64,000 nucleotides of DNA from Pseudomonas sp. 21 (GCF_000955805.1 NZ_JYOA01000004.1:243406-307405), one strand, 5' to 3'. Shown: positions 7,587 to 21,103, counted from the stretch's first letter. The notes: a model not told the origin generated them from the letters alone. A program made the numbers and translations.

Positions 7587-10500
7587 TCAACCGACCCAGA
7601 CGCGGGCGTTGCGGAACATGCGCATCCAGCCGCCGTCCTCTTCCCACTCGTCCGGGCGCCAGGAGTTCTGCACGGCGCGGAACACGCGCTCCGGGTGCGG
7701 CATCATGATGGTGACGCGGCCGTCGCGGCTGGTCAGGCCGGTGATGCCACGCGGCGAGCCGTTCGGGTTGGCCGGGTAGCTCTCGGTGACCTTGCCCAGG
7801 TTGTCGACGAAACGCAGGGCCACGGTGCCGGACAGGTCGGCTTCCAGCAGCGCTTCCTCGCTCTCGAACTCCGCATGGCCTTCGCCGTGGGCGATGGCGA
7901 TCGGCATACGCGAACCGGCCATGCCCTGCAGGAAGATCGACTGCGATTCCTGCACCTGAACCATCGCCACGCGCGCTTCGAACTGCTCGGAGCGGTTGCG
8001 CACGAAGTGCGGCCAGAACTCGGTGCCGGGGATCAGCTCGTGCAGGTTGGACATCATCTGGCAACCGTTGCACACGCCGAGGGCGAAGCTGTCCTTGCGC
8101 TCGAAGAAGGCCTGGAAGCCGTCGCGGGCACGGGCGTTGAACAGGATCGACTTGGCCCAGCCTTCGCCGGCGCCCAGTACATCGCCGTAGGAGAAGCCAC
8201 CGCAGGCCACCAGGCCCTTGAACTGCTCCAGGCTGATGCGGCCGGAGAGGATGTCGCTCATGTGCACGTCGACAGCGGCGAAGCCGGCGCGGTCGAAGGC
8301 CGCGGCCATTTCCACCTGGCCGTTGACGCCCTGCTCGCGCAGGATGGCAATCTGCGGGCGCACGCCTTTCTTGATGTAAGGCGCAGCGATATTGTCGTTG
8401 ACGTCGAAGCTCAGCTTCACCGACAGGCCGGGGTTGTCTTCTTCCAGCAGGCCGTCGAATTCCTGGTCGGCGCAGTCGGCGTTGTCGCGCATGCGCTGGA
8501 TGCGGTAGCTGGTCTCGCTCCAGATGCGCTGCAGGTTGCGACGCTGGGCATGGAAGACGCGCTCACCGTTGAAGGACAACTCGATGTCGGCGCCACTGGC
8601 CGGCTGGCCGATGACCGCAACGCAGTCTTCCAGGCCGGCGGCGCTGAACTGGGCCAGCACTTCCGGGGTGGCCGCAGTGCGAACCTGGATCACCGCGCCC
8701 AGTTCTTCGTTGAACAGGGCGGCGGTCAGCTCGTCACGGCTGTCGGCCAGCGCGTCGAGGTTCAGGTCGAGGCCGCAATGGCCGGCGAAGGCCATTTCCA
8801 CCACGGTGGCCATCAGGCCGCCGTCGGAACGGTCGTGGTAGGCCAGCAGGTGGCCGTCGGCGTTCAGGCCCTGGATTACGGCGAAGAAGGCTTTCAGGTC
8901 TTCGGCATCGTCGACGTCCGGAGCGGCGCGGCCGATCTGGCCGTTGACCTGGGCGAGGATCGAGCCGCCCATGCGGTTCTTGCCACGGCCGAGGTCGATG
9001 ACGATCAGGTCGCTCTCGCCCTTGTCCAGGCGCAGCTGCGGGGTCAGGGTCTTGCGCACGTCGTTGACCGGGGCGAAGCCGGAGATGATCAGCGACATCG
9101 GCGAGGTGACGCTCTTCTCGGCGTCGCCATCCTGCCAGCGGGTCTTCATGGACATGGAGTCCTTGCCCACCGGGATGGTGATGCCCAGCGCCGGGCACAG
9201 CTCCATGCCGACAGCCTTGACGGTGTCGTACAGGCGCGCGTCCTCGCCCGGGTGGCCGGCAGCGGCCATCCAGTTGGCGGAGAGCTTGATCTCGGAGATC
9301 TTGTCGATGCTCGCGGCGGCCAGGTTGGTGATGGTCTCGCCGATCGCCATGCGGCCGGAGGCCGGGGCGTCGATCACGGCCAGCGGAGTACGCTCGCCCA
9401 TGGCCATGGCTTCACCGGTGTAGACGTCGAAGCTGGTGGCGGTGACGGCGCAATCGGCCACCGGAACCTGCCACGGGCCGACCAGCTGGTCGCGGGCAAC
9501 CAGGCCGGTGATGGTGCGGTCGCCAATGGTGATCAGGAAGTTCTTGCTGGCCACGGCCGGGTGACGCAGCACGCGCTCGGTGGACTCGTTCAGGTCCAGG
9601 CCGGCGGCGGCGAAGTCATCGCCCAGCTCGGCTTCGCGGGTGACCGAACGGTGCATGCGCGGCGGCTTGCCGAGCAGCACTTCGAGCGGCATGTCCACCG
9701 GCTTGTTGCCGAAGTGGCTGTCGGCGACGGTCAGTTGCAGCTCTTCGGTGGCCTCGCCGACCACGGCGAACGGGCAGCGCTCGCGCTCGCAGATGGCCTT
9801 GAAGGTCTCGAAGTCGGCGGCGTCGACCGACATCACGTAGCGTTCCTGCGACTCGTTGCACCAGATTTCCAGCGGGCTCATGCCCGGCTCGTCGTTGGGT
9901 ACGTTGCGCAGTTCGAAGCGGCCGCCACGGCCGCCGTCGTTGATCAGTTCCGGCAGGGCGTTGGAGATGCCGCCCGCACCCACGTCGTGGATGAACTTGA
10001 TCGGGTTGTTCTCGCCCATCTGCCAGCAGCGGTCGATGACCTCCTGGCAACGGCGTTCCATTTCCGGGTTCTCGCGCTGCACCGAGGCGAAGTCCAGGTC
10101 AGCGGCGGAGGCGCCGGTGGCCATGGAGGAAGCAGCGCCGCCGCCCAGGCCGATCAGCATGGCCGGGCCGCCGAGCACGATCAGCTTGGCGCCGACCGAA
10201 ATCTCGCCCTTCTGCACGTGATCTTCGCGGATGTTGCCCATTCCACCGGCGATCATGATCGGCTTGTGGTATCCGCGGACTTCCTCGCCGCGCGGGGTGG
10301 CGATGGCCTGCTCGAAGGTACGGAAGTAGCCGGCGAGGTTCGGACGACCGAATTCGTTGTTGAACGCGGCGCCGCCCAGCGGGCCTTCGATCATGATGTC
10401 CAGCGGGGTAACGATGCGCTCGGGCTTGCCGTACGGCACTTCCCAGGGCTGCTCGAAACCGGGGATGTTCAGGTTGGAGACGGTGAAGCCCACCAGGCCG

Positions 10501-11483
10501 GCTTTCGGCTTGGCGCCACGACCGGTTGCGCCTTCGTCGCGGATCTCGCCGCCGGAGCCGGTGGAGGCGCCGGGGAAGGGAGCGATGGCGGTCGGGTGGT
10601 TGTGGGTCTCCACCTTCATCAGGATGTGCACCGGCTCTTCGCTGGCGCCGTACTGGCGGGTCTCGGCGTTCGGGTAGAAACGGCCGGCGACGTAGCCCTT
10701 CATGACCGCGGCGTTGTCCTTGTAGGCGGACAGCACGCCTTCGCGGTGCATTTCATAGGTGTTCTTGATCATGCCGAACAGGCTCTTGTCCTGAGCCTGG
10801 CCGTCGATGTCCCAACTGGCGTTGAAGATCTTGTGGCGGCAGTGTTCGGAGTTGGCCTGGGCGAACATCATCAGCTCGACGTCGTGCGGGTTGCGACCCA
10901 TCTCGACGAAGCTTTTCACCAGGTAGTCGATCTCGTCTTCGGCCAGGGCCAGGCCCAGCTCGAGGTTGGCCTTCTCCAGCGCGGCGCGACCGCCGGCGAG
11001 GATGTCGACCACGGTCAGCGGCTTGGGCTGGGCGTGGCTGAACAGAGCCGAAGCTTCTTCGAGCTGGTTCAGCACCAGCTGGGTCATGCGGTCGTGCAGG
11101 CGGGCGGCGACGGCTTGCGCGTCGGCCTCGCTCAGTTCGCCGGTGACGTAGTAGGCGATGCCGCGCTCGATGCGCTCGATCTTGGCCAGGCCGCAGTTGC
11201 GGGCGATGTCAGAGGCCTTGCTCGACCAGGGCGAGATGGTGCCGAAACGGGGGAGAACCAGGAACAGACGACCGGCGGGATCCTGCACGGGGACGCTCGG
11301 ACCGTACTTCAGCAGGCGCGCCAGGACTTGTTCTTCCTCGGCGTTGAGGGCTCCGGTGACCTCGGCGAAGTGCGCAAACTCGGCATACAGCCCGGTGACG
11401 GCGGGCACATGCTGGGTCAGCAGGTCGAGCAGTTTGCCGTGGCGGAAAGCGGAAAGGGCGGGAGCACCGCGCAGGATCAGCAT
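7587..11483 (-). CDS. purL: Phosphoribosylformylglycinamidine synthase (large, fused form)
   Basis: This 1298-residue enzyme performs the fourth step of purine synthesis (FGAR + glutamine + ATP to FGAM). It is the single-chain proteobacterial form: N-terminal PurS-like and linker region, two PurM-like synthetase halves, and a C-terminal class I glutaminase. The glutaminase nucleophile is in GVCNGCQMM near the C terminus, and HGEGHAEF and the final MPHPERVFR carry the catalytic His/Glu region. The start at 11483 ([11 protein letters not shown]) gives the length known for P. aeruginosa; the frame runs 47 codons further upstream without similarity. The long ORF on the opposite strand is its shadow. 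Confidence 0.96.
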   Translation of the reverse strand: MLILRGAPALSAFRHGKLLDLLTQHVPAVTGLYAEFAHFAEVTGALNAEEEQVLARLLKYGPSVPVQDPAGRLFLVLPRFGTISPWSSKASDIARNCGLAKIERIERGIAYYVTGELSEADAQAVAARLHDRMTQLVLNQLEEASALFSHAQPKPLTVVDILAGGRAALEKANLELGLALAEDEIDYLVKSFVEMGRNPHDVELMMFAQANSEHCRHKIFNASWDIDGQAQDKSLFGMIKNTYEMHREGVLSAYKDNAAVMKGYVAGRFYPNAETRQYGASEEPVHILMKVETHNHPTAIAPFPGASTGSGGEIRDEGATGRGAKPKAGLVGFTVSNLNIPGFEQPWEVPYGKPERIVTPLDIMIEGPLGGAAFNNEFGRPNLAGYFRTFEQAIATPRGEEVRGYHKPIMIAGGMGNIREDHVQKGEISVGAKLIVLGGPAMLIGLGGGAASSMATGASAADLDFASVQRENPEMERRCQEVIDRCWQMGENNPIKFIHDVGAGGISNALPELINDGGRGGRFELRNVPNDEPGMSPLEIWCNESQERYVMSVDAADFETFKAICERERCPFAVVGEATEELQLTVADSHFGNKPVDMPLEVLLGKPPRMHRSVTREAELGDDFAAAGLDLNESTERVLRHPAVASKNFLITIGDRTITGLVARDQLVGPWQVPVADCAVTATSFDVYTGEAMAMGERTPLAVIDAPASGRMAIGETITNLAAASIDKISEIKLSANWMAAAGHPGEDARLYDTVKAVGMELCPALGITIPVGKDSMSMKTRWQDGDAEKSVTSPMSLIISGFAPVNDVRKTLTPQLRLDKGESDLIVIDLGRGKNRMGGSILAQVNGQIGRAAPDVDDAEDLKAFFAVIQGLNADGHLLAYHDRSDGGLMATVVEMAFAGHCGLDLNLDALADSRDELTAALFNEELGAVIQVRTAATPEVLAQFSAAGLEDCVAVIGQPASGADIELSFNGERVFHAQRRNLQRIWSETSYRIQRMRDNADCADQEFDGLLEEDNPGLSVKLSFDVNDNIAAPYIKKGVRPQIAILREQGVNGQVEMAAAFDRAGFAAVDVHMSDILSGRISLEQFKGLVACGGFSYGDVLGAGEGWAKSILFNARARDGFQAFFERKDSFALGVCNGCQMMSNLHELIPGTEFWPHFVRNRSEQFEARVAMVQVQESQSIFLQGMAGSRMPIAIAHGEGHAEFESEEALLEADLSGTVALRFVDNLGKVTESYPANPNGSPRGITGLTSRDGRVTIMMPHPERVFRAVQNSWRPDEWEEDGGWMRMFRNARVWVG

Positions 11484-11517
11484 TGTCGGAACAGCCTCTG
11501 GAGACGGGGAAGTGTGT

Positions 11518-11556
11518 GGGGCCGGACGGGCCGGCCCACAGAGGCCGTGCATTCTA
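11518..11556 (-). promoter_or_regulatory. Possible purL promoter -10 and 5'-UTR hairpin
   Basis: On the minus strand TAGAAT (11551-11556) resembles a -10 box about 70 bp before the purL start, but the -35 is poor. Just downstream in the leader is a GC hairpin (GGGGCCGG 11518-11525 with CCGGCCC 11531-11537). A regulatory role is only a suggestion. Confidence 0.3.
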
Positions 11557-11689
11557 CCGTAAAGCGCAGCCCGACGGCAGCTCTGAAGTACCTTCCTTGC
11601 CGCCGCTCCGGCGGAAGACGCCATTCATCTTCGAAGGCCTTCGAGCGGCCTAGGAAAAATCCCGGCCCTGCGGCCTTCAGCAGGAATAA

Positions 11690-13252
<1,563 letters not shown>

Positions 13253-13332
13253 GGCTTCAACTCCACCCGTTCACCAATGTGCCACATCGCATCAATCGCG
13301 GAAGGAGCCCTGCCGGAACGTCGGAGCCGATC

Positions 13333-13380
13333 TGTAGGAGCGCGCCATGCGCGCGATCGCGGGCAAGGCCCGCTCCTACA
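13333..13380. repeat. REP element pair (REPIN-like), 48 bp
   Basis: The 48-bp unit begins TGTAGGAGCG and ends with the exact reverse complement CGCTCCTACA. It contains two small GC-rich hairpins (CGCGCCATGCGCGCG and GCGGGCAAGGCCCGC). This is the GTAGGAGCG-headed Pseudomonas REP family. It lies between the converging mltF and tadA genes. Confidence 0.85.
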
Positions 13381-13410
13381 AGGAATGTACCGATGCCCAG
13401 CCACTGCCCA

Positions 13411-13484
13411 AGAGCGGACTCCGTCCGCGATAGGCCAGGCGCCGCGAAAGGCTGGGCAGGTTCGCGAGCAAGCTCGCCCCTACA
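13411..13484. repeat. Second, imperfect REP pair
   Basis: One half at 13411-13430 (AGCGGACTCCGTCCGCGA core) has lost its GTAGG head. The second half at 13461-13484 runs TTCGCGAGCAAGCTCG and ends CCCCTACA. The two halves belong to different REP subtypes and are separated by 30 bp, so this looks like a decayed or composite element. It ends 9 bp from the tadA stop. Confidence 0.7.
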
Positions 13485-13492
13485 AAGCGCGT

Positions 13493-14011
13493 TCAGCCCT
13501 TGCGCCGCGCCTTGAAGAAGGCCGAGAGCATCGCGCTGCACTCTTCCCCCAGCACCCCGCCTTCCACCAGCACCCGGTGGTTGAGGAAGTCCTGTTCGAA
13601 GAAGTTGCCACGGCTGACCACCACGCCGGACTTCGGCTCGGTGGCGCCGAACACCACGCGCTGGATGCGCGAGTGCACCAGCAGGCCGGCACACATGCTG
13701 CAGGGTTCGAGCGTCACATAGAGGGTACTGCCGGGCAGGCGATAGTTCTGCGCGGCGGCAGCAGCTTCGCGGATGGCGACCATCTCGGCGTGGGCGCTGG
13801 GATCATGGGAGGTGATCGGTCGGTTGAAGCCGCGACCGATGACCTGCCCGTCCAGCACCAGCACGGCGCCCACCGGCACTTCGCCCAGGGCCGCACCCTG
13901 CTCGGCCAGCGCCATGGCTTCGCGCATGAAGGGGATGTCCTGGCTGCGGTCGATGACCGGCGCCAGCCCCTTCACCGTCGGATGTCCCTTGCTGTTGGTC
14001 AGCCGCACCAT
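13493..14011 (-). CDS. tadA: tRNA-specific adenosine(34) deaminase
   Basis: This zinc-dependent deaminase converts A34 to inosine in tRNA-Arg(ACG). The cytidine-deaminase fold carries HAEMVAI (proton-shuttling HAE) and EPCSMCAGLL (PCxxC zinc ligands). With ATG at 14011 the protein is 172 residues. The reading frame continues upstream into the multicopper oxidase gene, which it overlaps by 13 bp, and a later start is possible because the first 28 or so residues are weakly conserved. Its 5' overlap with the upstream oxidase gene suggests co-transcription. Confidence 0.9.
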   Translation of the reverse strand: MVRLTNSKGHPTVKGLAPVIDRSQDIPFMREAMALAEQGAALGEVPVGAVLVLDGQVIGRGFNRPITSHDPSAHAEMVAIREAAAAAQNYRLPGSTLYVTLEPCSMCAGLLVHSRIQRVVFGATEPKSGVVVSRGNFFEQDFLNHRVLVEGGVLGEECSAMLSAFFKARRKG

Positions 14012-15402
14012 GCCTCGCCCACCGCGATGGTTCCCATCAGCCCGGTCTCCATGTGATCGATCACGTGGCAGTGGAACATCCACAGGCCGGGGTTATCCGC
14101 CACCAGCGCCACGCGTGCCGTCTCATTCTTGCCCAGCAGGTAGGTATCGGTGAAATACGGAATGATCTCCCGACGATCGGAATCCAGCACCTTGAAGGCC
14201 ATGCCGTGCAGGTGGATCGGGTGCTGGTACTGGGTCATGTTGCGCAGCACGAAGATGTAGCTGTTGCCTTCCTTGAGCTTCGCCAGCGGCGGCGAGTTGT
14301 GCTTGTGCTCCTCACCGCCCTGCCAGGCCACGCCGTTGATCTGCCACAGCGAGGGCGCCGACTGGCCCTTGGAGTAGTCGGACATGGCGCCGACCCACTC
14401 GAACTTGAAGTTGATGGTCTCGGCGTTCTTCAGGTCCGGCTCGGCCACCGGGTTGCGCGGCAGCGGCGCGGGCCACTTGGCCGTCGGCGCCTTGGGATTG
14501 GCCACACCGCGAATAGTCGCCAGACGCACCGGGCCGTTGCGCAGCGACAGCTCGGTGCCTTCCGCCGGGCCGCGAATGCCCAGCTCCAGGCGCATGCCCG
14601 GGCCGATCCAGTACTGGTCGTTGGGGCCCTTGCCGAAGTCGCGCGGCTCCACCGGGTGGCCGTCGATGGCGTAGATCTTCGCGTCGGCGTCCGGCAGGTT
14701 GAGGCGGTAGGTCACGGTGTTGTCGACGTTGAGGATGCGCACCCGGACGATCTCGCCGGCCGGCAGCTCGATCACCGGCGTGCGTTGGCCGTTGATGGTC
14801 GACAGGCGCCCGCGAGTGCCTTCGCGCGCAGCCTCGCGCGGCACGCTGAAAGGCGTGAAATTGCCCTCCTCGTCCACGTGCCAGGTCTTCAGGTTGAGGA
14901 TCTTTTCGCTGGTGAACTCGGTGGGTTCGCGCTCGTCGATGATCAACGGCCCGACCAGGCCGCGGCCCAGCTGCTCGCTGCTCATCAGGTGCGGGTGGTA
15001 CCAGTAGCTGCCGGCATCCGGGGTCTTGAACTGGTAGACAAAGCTCTCGCCCGGCTGCACCGGCGGCTGCGAGATGTAGGGCACGCCGTCCATCTCGATG
15101 GGCAGGCGGATGCCGTGCCAGTGGATGGTGGTCGGCTCGTCCAGCTTGTTGGTGAAGCGCACCCGCAGCCAGTCGCCCTGGCGCGCGCGGATTTCCACGC
15201 CGGGGGCCTGGCCGCCATAGCCCAGGCCGGGGGTCTTGTGGCCGGGCACCAGCTCCAGGTCGAGCGGCGCGGCGATCAGTTCGTAATCGTGTTCGGCGGC
15301 AACTTCCGGGCGTGCCAGCCAGATGCGCGCGCCGCCGGCGCCCAGGCCGACGACGGCCAGGCCAGCGAGGCCACCGAGTACTTGTCTACGGGTAAACGAC
15401 AT
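13999..15402 (-). CDS. Tat-exported multicopper oxidase (FtsP/CotA-like)
   Basis: This 467-residue periplasmic oxidase begins MSFTRRQVLGGLAGLAVVG, a twin-arginine signal. Three cupredoxin domains carry the copper-site motifs: TIHWHG, YWYHPH, HPIHLHGM and FHCHVIDHMETGLM (type 1/2/3 centres all present). The start at 15402 has GAGGAG about 10 nt upstream; the frame is open further upstream but lacks similarity. The homologue in P. aeruginosa lies in the same place beside tadA and guaA. Substrate cannot be told from sequence; copper oxidation or small-phenol oxidation are options. Confidence 0.88.
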   Translation of the reverse strand: MSFTRRQVLGGLAGLAVVGLGAGGARIWLARPEVAAEHDYELIAAPLDLELVPGHKTPGLGYGGQAPGVEIRARQGDWLRVRFTNKLDEPTTIHWHGIRLPIEMDGVPYISQPPVQPGESFVYQFKTPDAGSYWYHPHLMSSEQLGRGLVGPLIIDEREPTEFTSEKILNLKTWHVDEEGNFTPFSVPREAAREGTRGRLSTINGQRTPVIELPAGEIVRVRILNVDNTVTYRLNLPDADAKIYAIDGHPVEPRDFGKGPNDQYWIGPGMRLELGIRGPAEGTELSLRNGPVRLATIRGVANPKAPTAKWPAPLPRNPVAEPDLKNAETINFKFEWVGAMSDYSKGQSAPSLWQINGVAWQGGEEHKHNSPPLAKLKEGNSYIFVLRNMTQYQHPIHLHGMAFKVLDSDRREIIPYFTDTYLLGKNETARVALVADNPGLWMFHCHVIDHMETGLMGTIAVGEAWCG

Positions 15403-15586
15403 GGGTCCAGACTCCTCAAACAAGGGACTTGCGACCCCATCGACTTTCACGGAGGTTGGCGCATTCGCGCCCGGCGCCAGGCTCTTGCGGCCGGCTGCAC
15501 TGCAAACAGGGGAACTGTGCATGAAGGCACGAACGCCTCTCATGCGCCAGGTCAAGGACGGGTATTCCCGCCCTCGCCTGCAAGGA

Positions 15587-15606
15587 GCGCGGCGAGCTTG
15601 CCGCGC
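15587..15606 (-). terminator. Weak hairpin downstream of guaA
   Basis: GCGCGGC (15587-15593), a 6-nt loop and GCCGCGC (15600-15606) lie about 35 bp past the guaA stop. There is no clear T-tract, so it is a weak terminator candidate only. The rest of the 235-bp gap to the oxidase start shows no supported gene. Confidence 0.35.
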
Positions 15607-15637
15607 CCCTCGTTAAGGAAACGTTAAACGCTCCCGA

Positions 15638-17215
15638 TCATTCCCACTCGATGGTGGCCGGCGGCTTGCTCGACACGTCGTAGGTGACGCGGGAGATGCC
15701 TTCGATCTCGTTGATGATGCGGTTCGAGACCTTCTCCAGCAGCTCGTACGGCAGGTGCGCCCAGCGAGCGGTCATGAAGTCGATGGTCTCCACCGCGCGC
15801 AGGGCCACGACCCAGGCGTAGCGACGGCCATCACCGACCACGCCGACGGACTTCACCGGCTGGAACACCACGAAGGCCTGGCTGGTCTTGTGGTACCAGT
15901 CGAAGTTGCGCAGTTCTTCGATGAAGATGTGGTCCGCGCGACGCAGCAGGTCGGCGTACTCCTTCTTCACTTCGCCGAGGATGCGCACGCCCAGGCCCGG
16001 GCCCGGGAACGGGTGGCGGTAGACCATGTCGTAGGGCAGGCCCAGCTCCAGGCCGATCTTGCGGACTTCGTCCTTGAACAGCTCGCGCAGCGGCTCGACC
16101 AGTTCGAACTGCATGTCTTCGGGCAGGCCGCCGACGTTGTGGTGCGACTTGATCACGTGGGCCTTGCCGGTCTTGGCGCCGGCCGACTCGATCACGTCGG
16201 GGTAGATGGTGCCCTGGGCGAGGAACTTCACGTCCTTCAGCTTGGTGGCTTCCTCATCGAAGACTTCGATGAAGCTGCCGCCGATGATCTTGCGCTTCTG
16301 CTCCGGGTCGCTGACGCCGGCCAGGCGGCTGAGGAACTTCTCTTCGGCGTTGGCGCGGATGACCTTGACGCCCATGTTCTCGGCGAACATGGCCATCACC
16401 TGGTCACCTTCGTGCAGGCGCAGCAGGCCGTTGTCGACGAAGACGCAGGTCAGCTGGTCGCCGATGGCCTTGTGCAGCAGGGCTGCAACCACCGAGGAAT
16501 CCACACCGCCGGACAGACCCAGCAGCACCTTGGAGTTGCCGACCTGGGCACGCACGGTGGCGATGGCGTCGTTGACGATATTGGACGGGGTCCACAGGGC
16601 TTCGCAGCCGCAGATGTCCAGCACGAAGCGGGAGAGGATGCGACCGCCCTGCTTGGTGTGGGTCACTTCCGGGTGGAACTGCACGCCGTAGTAGCCGCGG
16701 GCATCGTCGGCCATGGCGGCGATCGGGCAGCTCGGGGTGCTGGCGAGGATGTGGAAGCCGGCCGGAATCTCGGTGACCTTGTCGCCGTGGCTCATCCACA
16801 CATCGAGGCCGAACACGCCATCTTCGCTGACGCAATCTTCGATGCCGTCCAGCAGGCGGGCCTTGCCGACCACGTCGACGCGGGCGTAGCCGAACTCGCG
16901 CAGGTCAGAGCCCAGTACCTTGCCGCCCATCTGCTCGGCCATGGTCTGCATGCCGTAGCAGATGCCGAACAGCGGTACCTTCAGGTCGAACACGGCCTGG
17001 GGCGCGCGCGGGCTGTTGGCTTCATGCACCGACTCCGGGCCGCCGGCCAGGATGATGCCGCGCGGGGCGAAGGCGCGAACCTCGTCGTCGCTCATGTCGA
17101 ACGGATGGATTTCGCAGTACACGCCGATCTCGCGGACGCGGCGGGCGATCAGCTGGGTGTACTGGGAGCCGAAGTCGAGGATCAGGATCCGGTGAGCGTG
17201 AATGTCTTGGGCCAT
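15638..17215 (-). CDS. guaA: GMP synthase (glutamine-hydrolysing)
   Basis: This 525-residue enzyme turns XMP into GMP. An N-terminal class I glutaminase (about 1-200) has the nucleophile in GICYGMQ and the HPEVTHT segment. It is followed by an ATP-pyrophosphatase domain (LSGGVDSSV) and the C-terminal GMPS dimerisation domain ending PPATIEWE. Two ATGs are possible. The one at 17215 is preferred because the GAGAG ribosome-binding site is 6 nt upstream, whereas it directly abuts the ATG at 17221. guaB lies 82 bp upstream on the same strand, with a hairpin between. Confidence 0.95.
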   Translation of the reverse strand: MAQDIHAHRILILDFGSQYTQLIARRVREIGVYCEIHPFDMSDDEVRAFAPRGIILAGGPESVHEANSPRAPQAVFDLKVPLFGICYGMQTMAEQMGGKVLGSDLREFGYARVDVVGKARLLDGIEDCVSEDGVFGLDVWMSHGDKVTEIPAGFHILASTPSCPIAAMADDARGYYGVQFHPEVTHTKQGGRILSRFVLDICGCEALWTPSNIVNDAIATVRAQVGNSKVLLGLSGGVDSSVVAALLHKAIGDQLTCVFVDNGLLRLHEGDQVMAMFAENMGVKVIRANAEEKFLSRLAGVSDPEQKRKIIGGSFIEVFDEEATKLKDVKFLAQGTIYPDVIESAGAKTGKAHVIKSHHNVGGLPEDMQFELVEPLRELFKDEVRKIGLELGLPYDMVYRHPFPGPGLGVRILGEVKKEYADLLRRADHIFIEELRNFDWYHKTSQAFVVFQPVKSVGVVGDGRRYAWVVALRAVETIDFMTARWAHLPYELLEKVSNRIINEIEGISRVTYDVSSKPPATIEWE

Positions 17216-17244
17216 GGCCATCTCTCGTAGCGAAATTCTTAAAC

Positions 17245-17275
17245 GACACGGGGCTGTATCAACCAGCCCCGTGTC
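17245..17275. terminator. 12-bp hairpin between guaB and guaA
   Basis: GACACGGGGCTG (17245-17256) and CAGCCCCGTGTC (17264-17275) are perfect complements around a 7-nt loop. No T-run follows on the minus strand, so it may attenuate, process or stabilise the guaBA mRNA rather than stop it. Confidence 0.55.
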
Positions 17276-17297
17276 CGACTCATTAACCGAAAAACCC

Positions 17298-18834
<1,537 letters not shown>

Positions 18835-18915
18835 CGCAACCGGACGATCTGAATGAAGCCTTTATGAAGCTCGTGCGCTGGCCCCTGCCCGCAGGCCCGC
18901 TTATCATCCTTCGCC

Positions 18916-20295
18916 ATGCAGAAAGATCCCTTCCAACGGCTGGGCCTCGACCGCGAGGTTCTGACCGTCAGCCAGCTCAACCAGCGCGCCCGCCACCTGC
19001 TGGAGGACGTGTTCCCGCAGGTCTGGGTCGAGGGCGAAATCTCCAACCTCGCGCGTCCCGCATCCGGCCACATGTACTTCACCCTCAAGGACAGCAATGC
19101 CCAGGTGCGCTGCGCGCTGTTCCGGCAGAACGCCCTGCGCGTGCGCCAGGCCCTGCGCGACGGCCTCGCCGTGCGCGTGCGCGGCAAGGTTTCGCTGTTC
19201 GAGGGGCGCGGCGACTACCAACTGATCGCCGATACCGTCGAACCGGCCGGTGACGGCGCACTGCGCCTGGCCTTCGAGGCCTTGAAGGAAAAGCTCGCCG
19301 CCGAAGGCCTGTTCGCCGCCGAGCGCAAGCAGGAACTGCCTGCCCATCCCCGACGCATCGGCATCGTCAGTTCGCCCACCGGCGCGGTGATCCGCGACAT
19401 CATCAGCGTATTCCGCCGCCGCGCGCCGCAGGTCGAGCTGACCCTGATCCCCACCGCCGTGCAGGGCCGCGAGGCTATCGGGCAGATCGTCCGCGCGCTG
19501 CAACTGGCCGATGCGCAGGGCTTCGACGCCCTGATCCTGGCCCGTGGCGGCGGCTCGCTGGAAGACCTCTGGTGCTTCAACGAGGAACCGGTGGCCCGTG
19601 CCATCGCCGCCTGTGTCACGCCCATCGTCAGTGCGGTGGGGCACGAGACCGACGTGTCCATCAGCGATTTCGTCGCCGACGTGCGCGCACCGACGCCCTC
19701 GGCCGCCGCCGAGCTGCTGGCGCCCCACAGCGGCGACCTGCAGCAGCGCCTGGACAGCCTGCGCCGCCGGCTGATCCTGCGCATCCAGGACCGCCTGACC
19801 CGCGAGCGCCTGCGCCTGGAAGGCACCGCCCGGCGCCTGCGCCATCCCGGCGAACGCCTGCGCCAGCAATCCCAGCGCCTGGACGACCTGGACATGCGCC
19901 TGCGCCGCGCCTTCGAGCGCCAGCTGCAGATTCGCCACGAACGCGTGGCCCGCCTGGACACTCGCCTCACCGCGCAACATCCGGGCCGAAACCTGGCCCT
20001 GCTGCGTCAGCGCCTGGACAACCTCAGCGCCCGCCTGCCCCGCGCCACCCATGCGATCCTGCGCGAACAGCGCCAGCGCCTGGACGGCCTGATGCAGACG
20101 CTGCACATCGTCAGCCCGCTGGCGACCCTGGGCCGTGGCTACAGCATCCTGCTGGACGACAAGGGCCAGGCCATCCGCAGCGCCGCGCAGACCAGGAACG
20201 GCCAGCGCCTCAAGGCCAGGCTGGGCGACGGCGAGCTGGAAGTGCGGGTGGAGGACAACCACCAGGCGCCCGTCACCCTTTCCCTGCTGGACTGA
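18916..20295 (+). CDS. xseA: Exodeoxyribonuclease VII large subunit
   Basis: This 459-residue protein has an N-terminal OB-fold DNA-binding domain (about 15-110, with WVEGEISNL and GHMYFTLKD), a catalytic core (about 130-320, with RGGGSLEDLW, VGHETD and SDFVADVRAPTPSAAAEL) and a long coiled-coil C terminus rich in Arg and Leu. With XseB it degrades single-stranded DNA. Length is normal. It is divergent from guaB and starts a short plus-strand run; the next gene begins 6 bp after its stop. Confidence 0.94.
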   Translation: MQKDPFQRLGLDREVLTVSQLNQRARHLLEDVFPQVWVEGEISNLARPASGHMYFTLKDSNAQVRCALFRQNALRVRQALRDGLAVRVRGKVSLFEGRGDYQLIADTVEPAGDGALRLAFEALKEKLAAEGLFAAERKQELPAHPRRIGIVSSPTGAVIRDIISVFRRRAPQVELTLIPTAVQGREAIGQIVRALQLADAQGFDALILARGGGSLEDLWCFNEEPVARAIAACVTPIVSAVGHETDVSISDFVADVRAPTPSAAAELLAPHSGDLQQRLDSLRRRLILRIQDRLTRERLRLEGTARRLRHPGERLRQQSQRLDDLDMRLRRAFERQLQIRHERVARLDTRLTAQHPGRNLALLRQRLDNLSARLPRATHAILREQRQRLDGLMQTLHIVSPLATLGRGYSILLDDKGQAIRSAAQTRNGQRLKARLGDGELEVRVEDNHQAPVTLSLLD

Positions 20296-20301
20296 TGGCC
20301 G

Positions 20302-21060
20302 ATGACCGACCTGCTCGCGCCGATCCTGCCGCAACCCGATCCCGACTGGGCCGAGGCCTTCCGCGTGCCCATCGTCGAATGCGACCAACCTCTGCAGGCG
20401 CTGGGCATCGCCACCGGCTTCGCGGTGTGGCCGGCGTACCACCGTCTCGGCGTGCCCAACGCGCAGCCGGAGTGCTATGCCCGCATGGAAGTCTTCGAAC
20501 GCCTGCTGCATGCCGCGAGCCTGCTGCCTGATGGCATCCGCCTGGTGATCCTCGATGCCTGGCGGCCCTTCGCGGTGCAGCAGCACCTCTACGACACGCT
20601 CTACGACATCCTCCGCCAGCACGAGCCCGGCGCCGATCCGCGCGAACTGACCCGGCGCACTCGCGAGTTCGTCGCACCGCCCAGCACCCGCGCCGAGTCG
20701 CCCAGCCCGCACCTCACCGGCGGCGCCATCGACCTGACCCTGTGCGACAGCGAGGGGCGCTGGCTGGACATGGGCAGCCTGTTCGACGAGGCCACGCCAC
20801 GCTCCTATACCCGCCATTACGAAGAGATCGCGGAGTCCAGCGAACAGCAGCGGCTCATTCGCGACAACCGCCGCATCCTGTTCAACGCCATGCTGGCGGC
20901 GGGCTTCAGCAACCTCTCCAGCGAGTGGTGGCACTACGACTATGGCGACCAGTTGTGGGCCGCGCACCTGGGCAAGCCCCACGCCATCTATGGGCCGGCG
21001 CAGGTGCTGTCGCTGGAGCAGCTGTGGCGCCGGCAGCTCGAAAACCTAAGCCCCCTGTAG
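20302..21060 (+). CDS. D-alanyl-D-alanine dipeptidase-like (VanX/DdpX, M15D) protein
   Basis: This 252-residue protein carries the M15D zinc-peptidase signature: SPHLTGGAIDL (His137, Asp144) and SEWWHYDYG (Glu208, His211), plus the structural LDAWRPF motif. It probably hydrolyses D-Ala-D-Ala in cell-wall recycling. No signal peptide is seen, so a cytosolic site is likely. It begins 6 bp after xseA. Its TAG stop lies inside a REP element (TGTAG, the first five bases of the repeat). It is not evidence of vancomycin resistance, as many Gram-negatives carry such a gene. Confidence 0.87.
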   Translation: MTDLLAPILPQPDPDWAEAFRVPIVECDQPLQALGIATGFAVWPAYHRLGVPNAQPECYARMEVFERLLHAASLLPDGIRLVILDAWRPFAVQQHLYDTLYDILRQHEPGADPRELTRRTREFVAPPSTRAESPSPHLTGGAIDLTLCDSEGRWLDMGSLFDEATPRSYTRHYEEIAESSEQQRLIRDNRRILFNAMLAAGFSNLSSEWWHYDYGDQLWAAHLGKPHAIYGPAQVLSLEQLWRRQLENLSPL

Positions 21061-21103
21061 GAACGGGCCATGCCCGTGATCGCGCGCATGGCGCGCTCCT
21101 ACA
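21056..21103. repeat. 48-bp REP pair overlapping a stop codon
   Basis: The element starts TGTAGGAACG and ends CGCTCCTACA, the same 48-bp length and layout as the element at 13333. Bases 3-5 (TAG) form the stop codon of the VanX-like gene. Internal hairpins are CGGGCCATGCCCG and GCGCGCATGGCGCGC. Confidence 0.82.

Noticed and set aside
15521-15616. 31-codon ORF upstream of the multicopper oxidase
   Set aside because: It has a passable ribosome-binding site but no recognisable product, and it spans the weak hairpin after guaA. Not enough to call a gene.
20302-21060. VanX-like gene as a vancomycin-resistance determinant
   Set aside because: No vanH, vanA or regulator genes are near, and such dipeptidases are common in Gram-negative cell-wall recycling.
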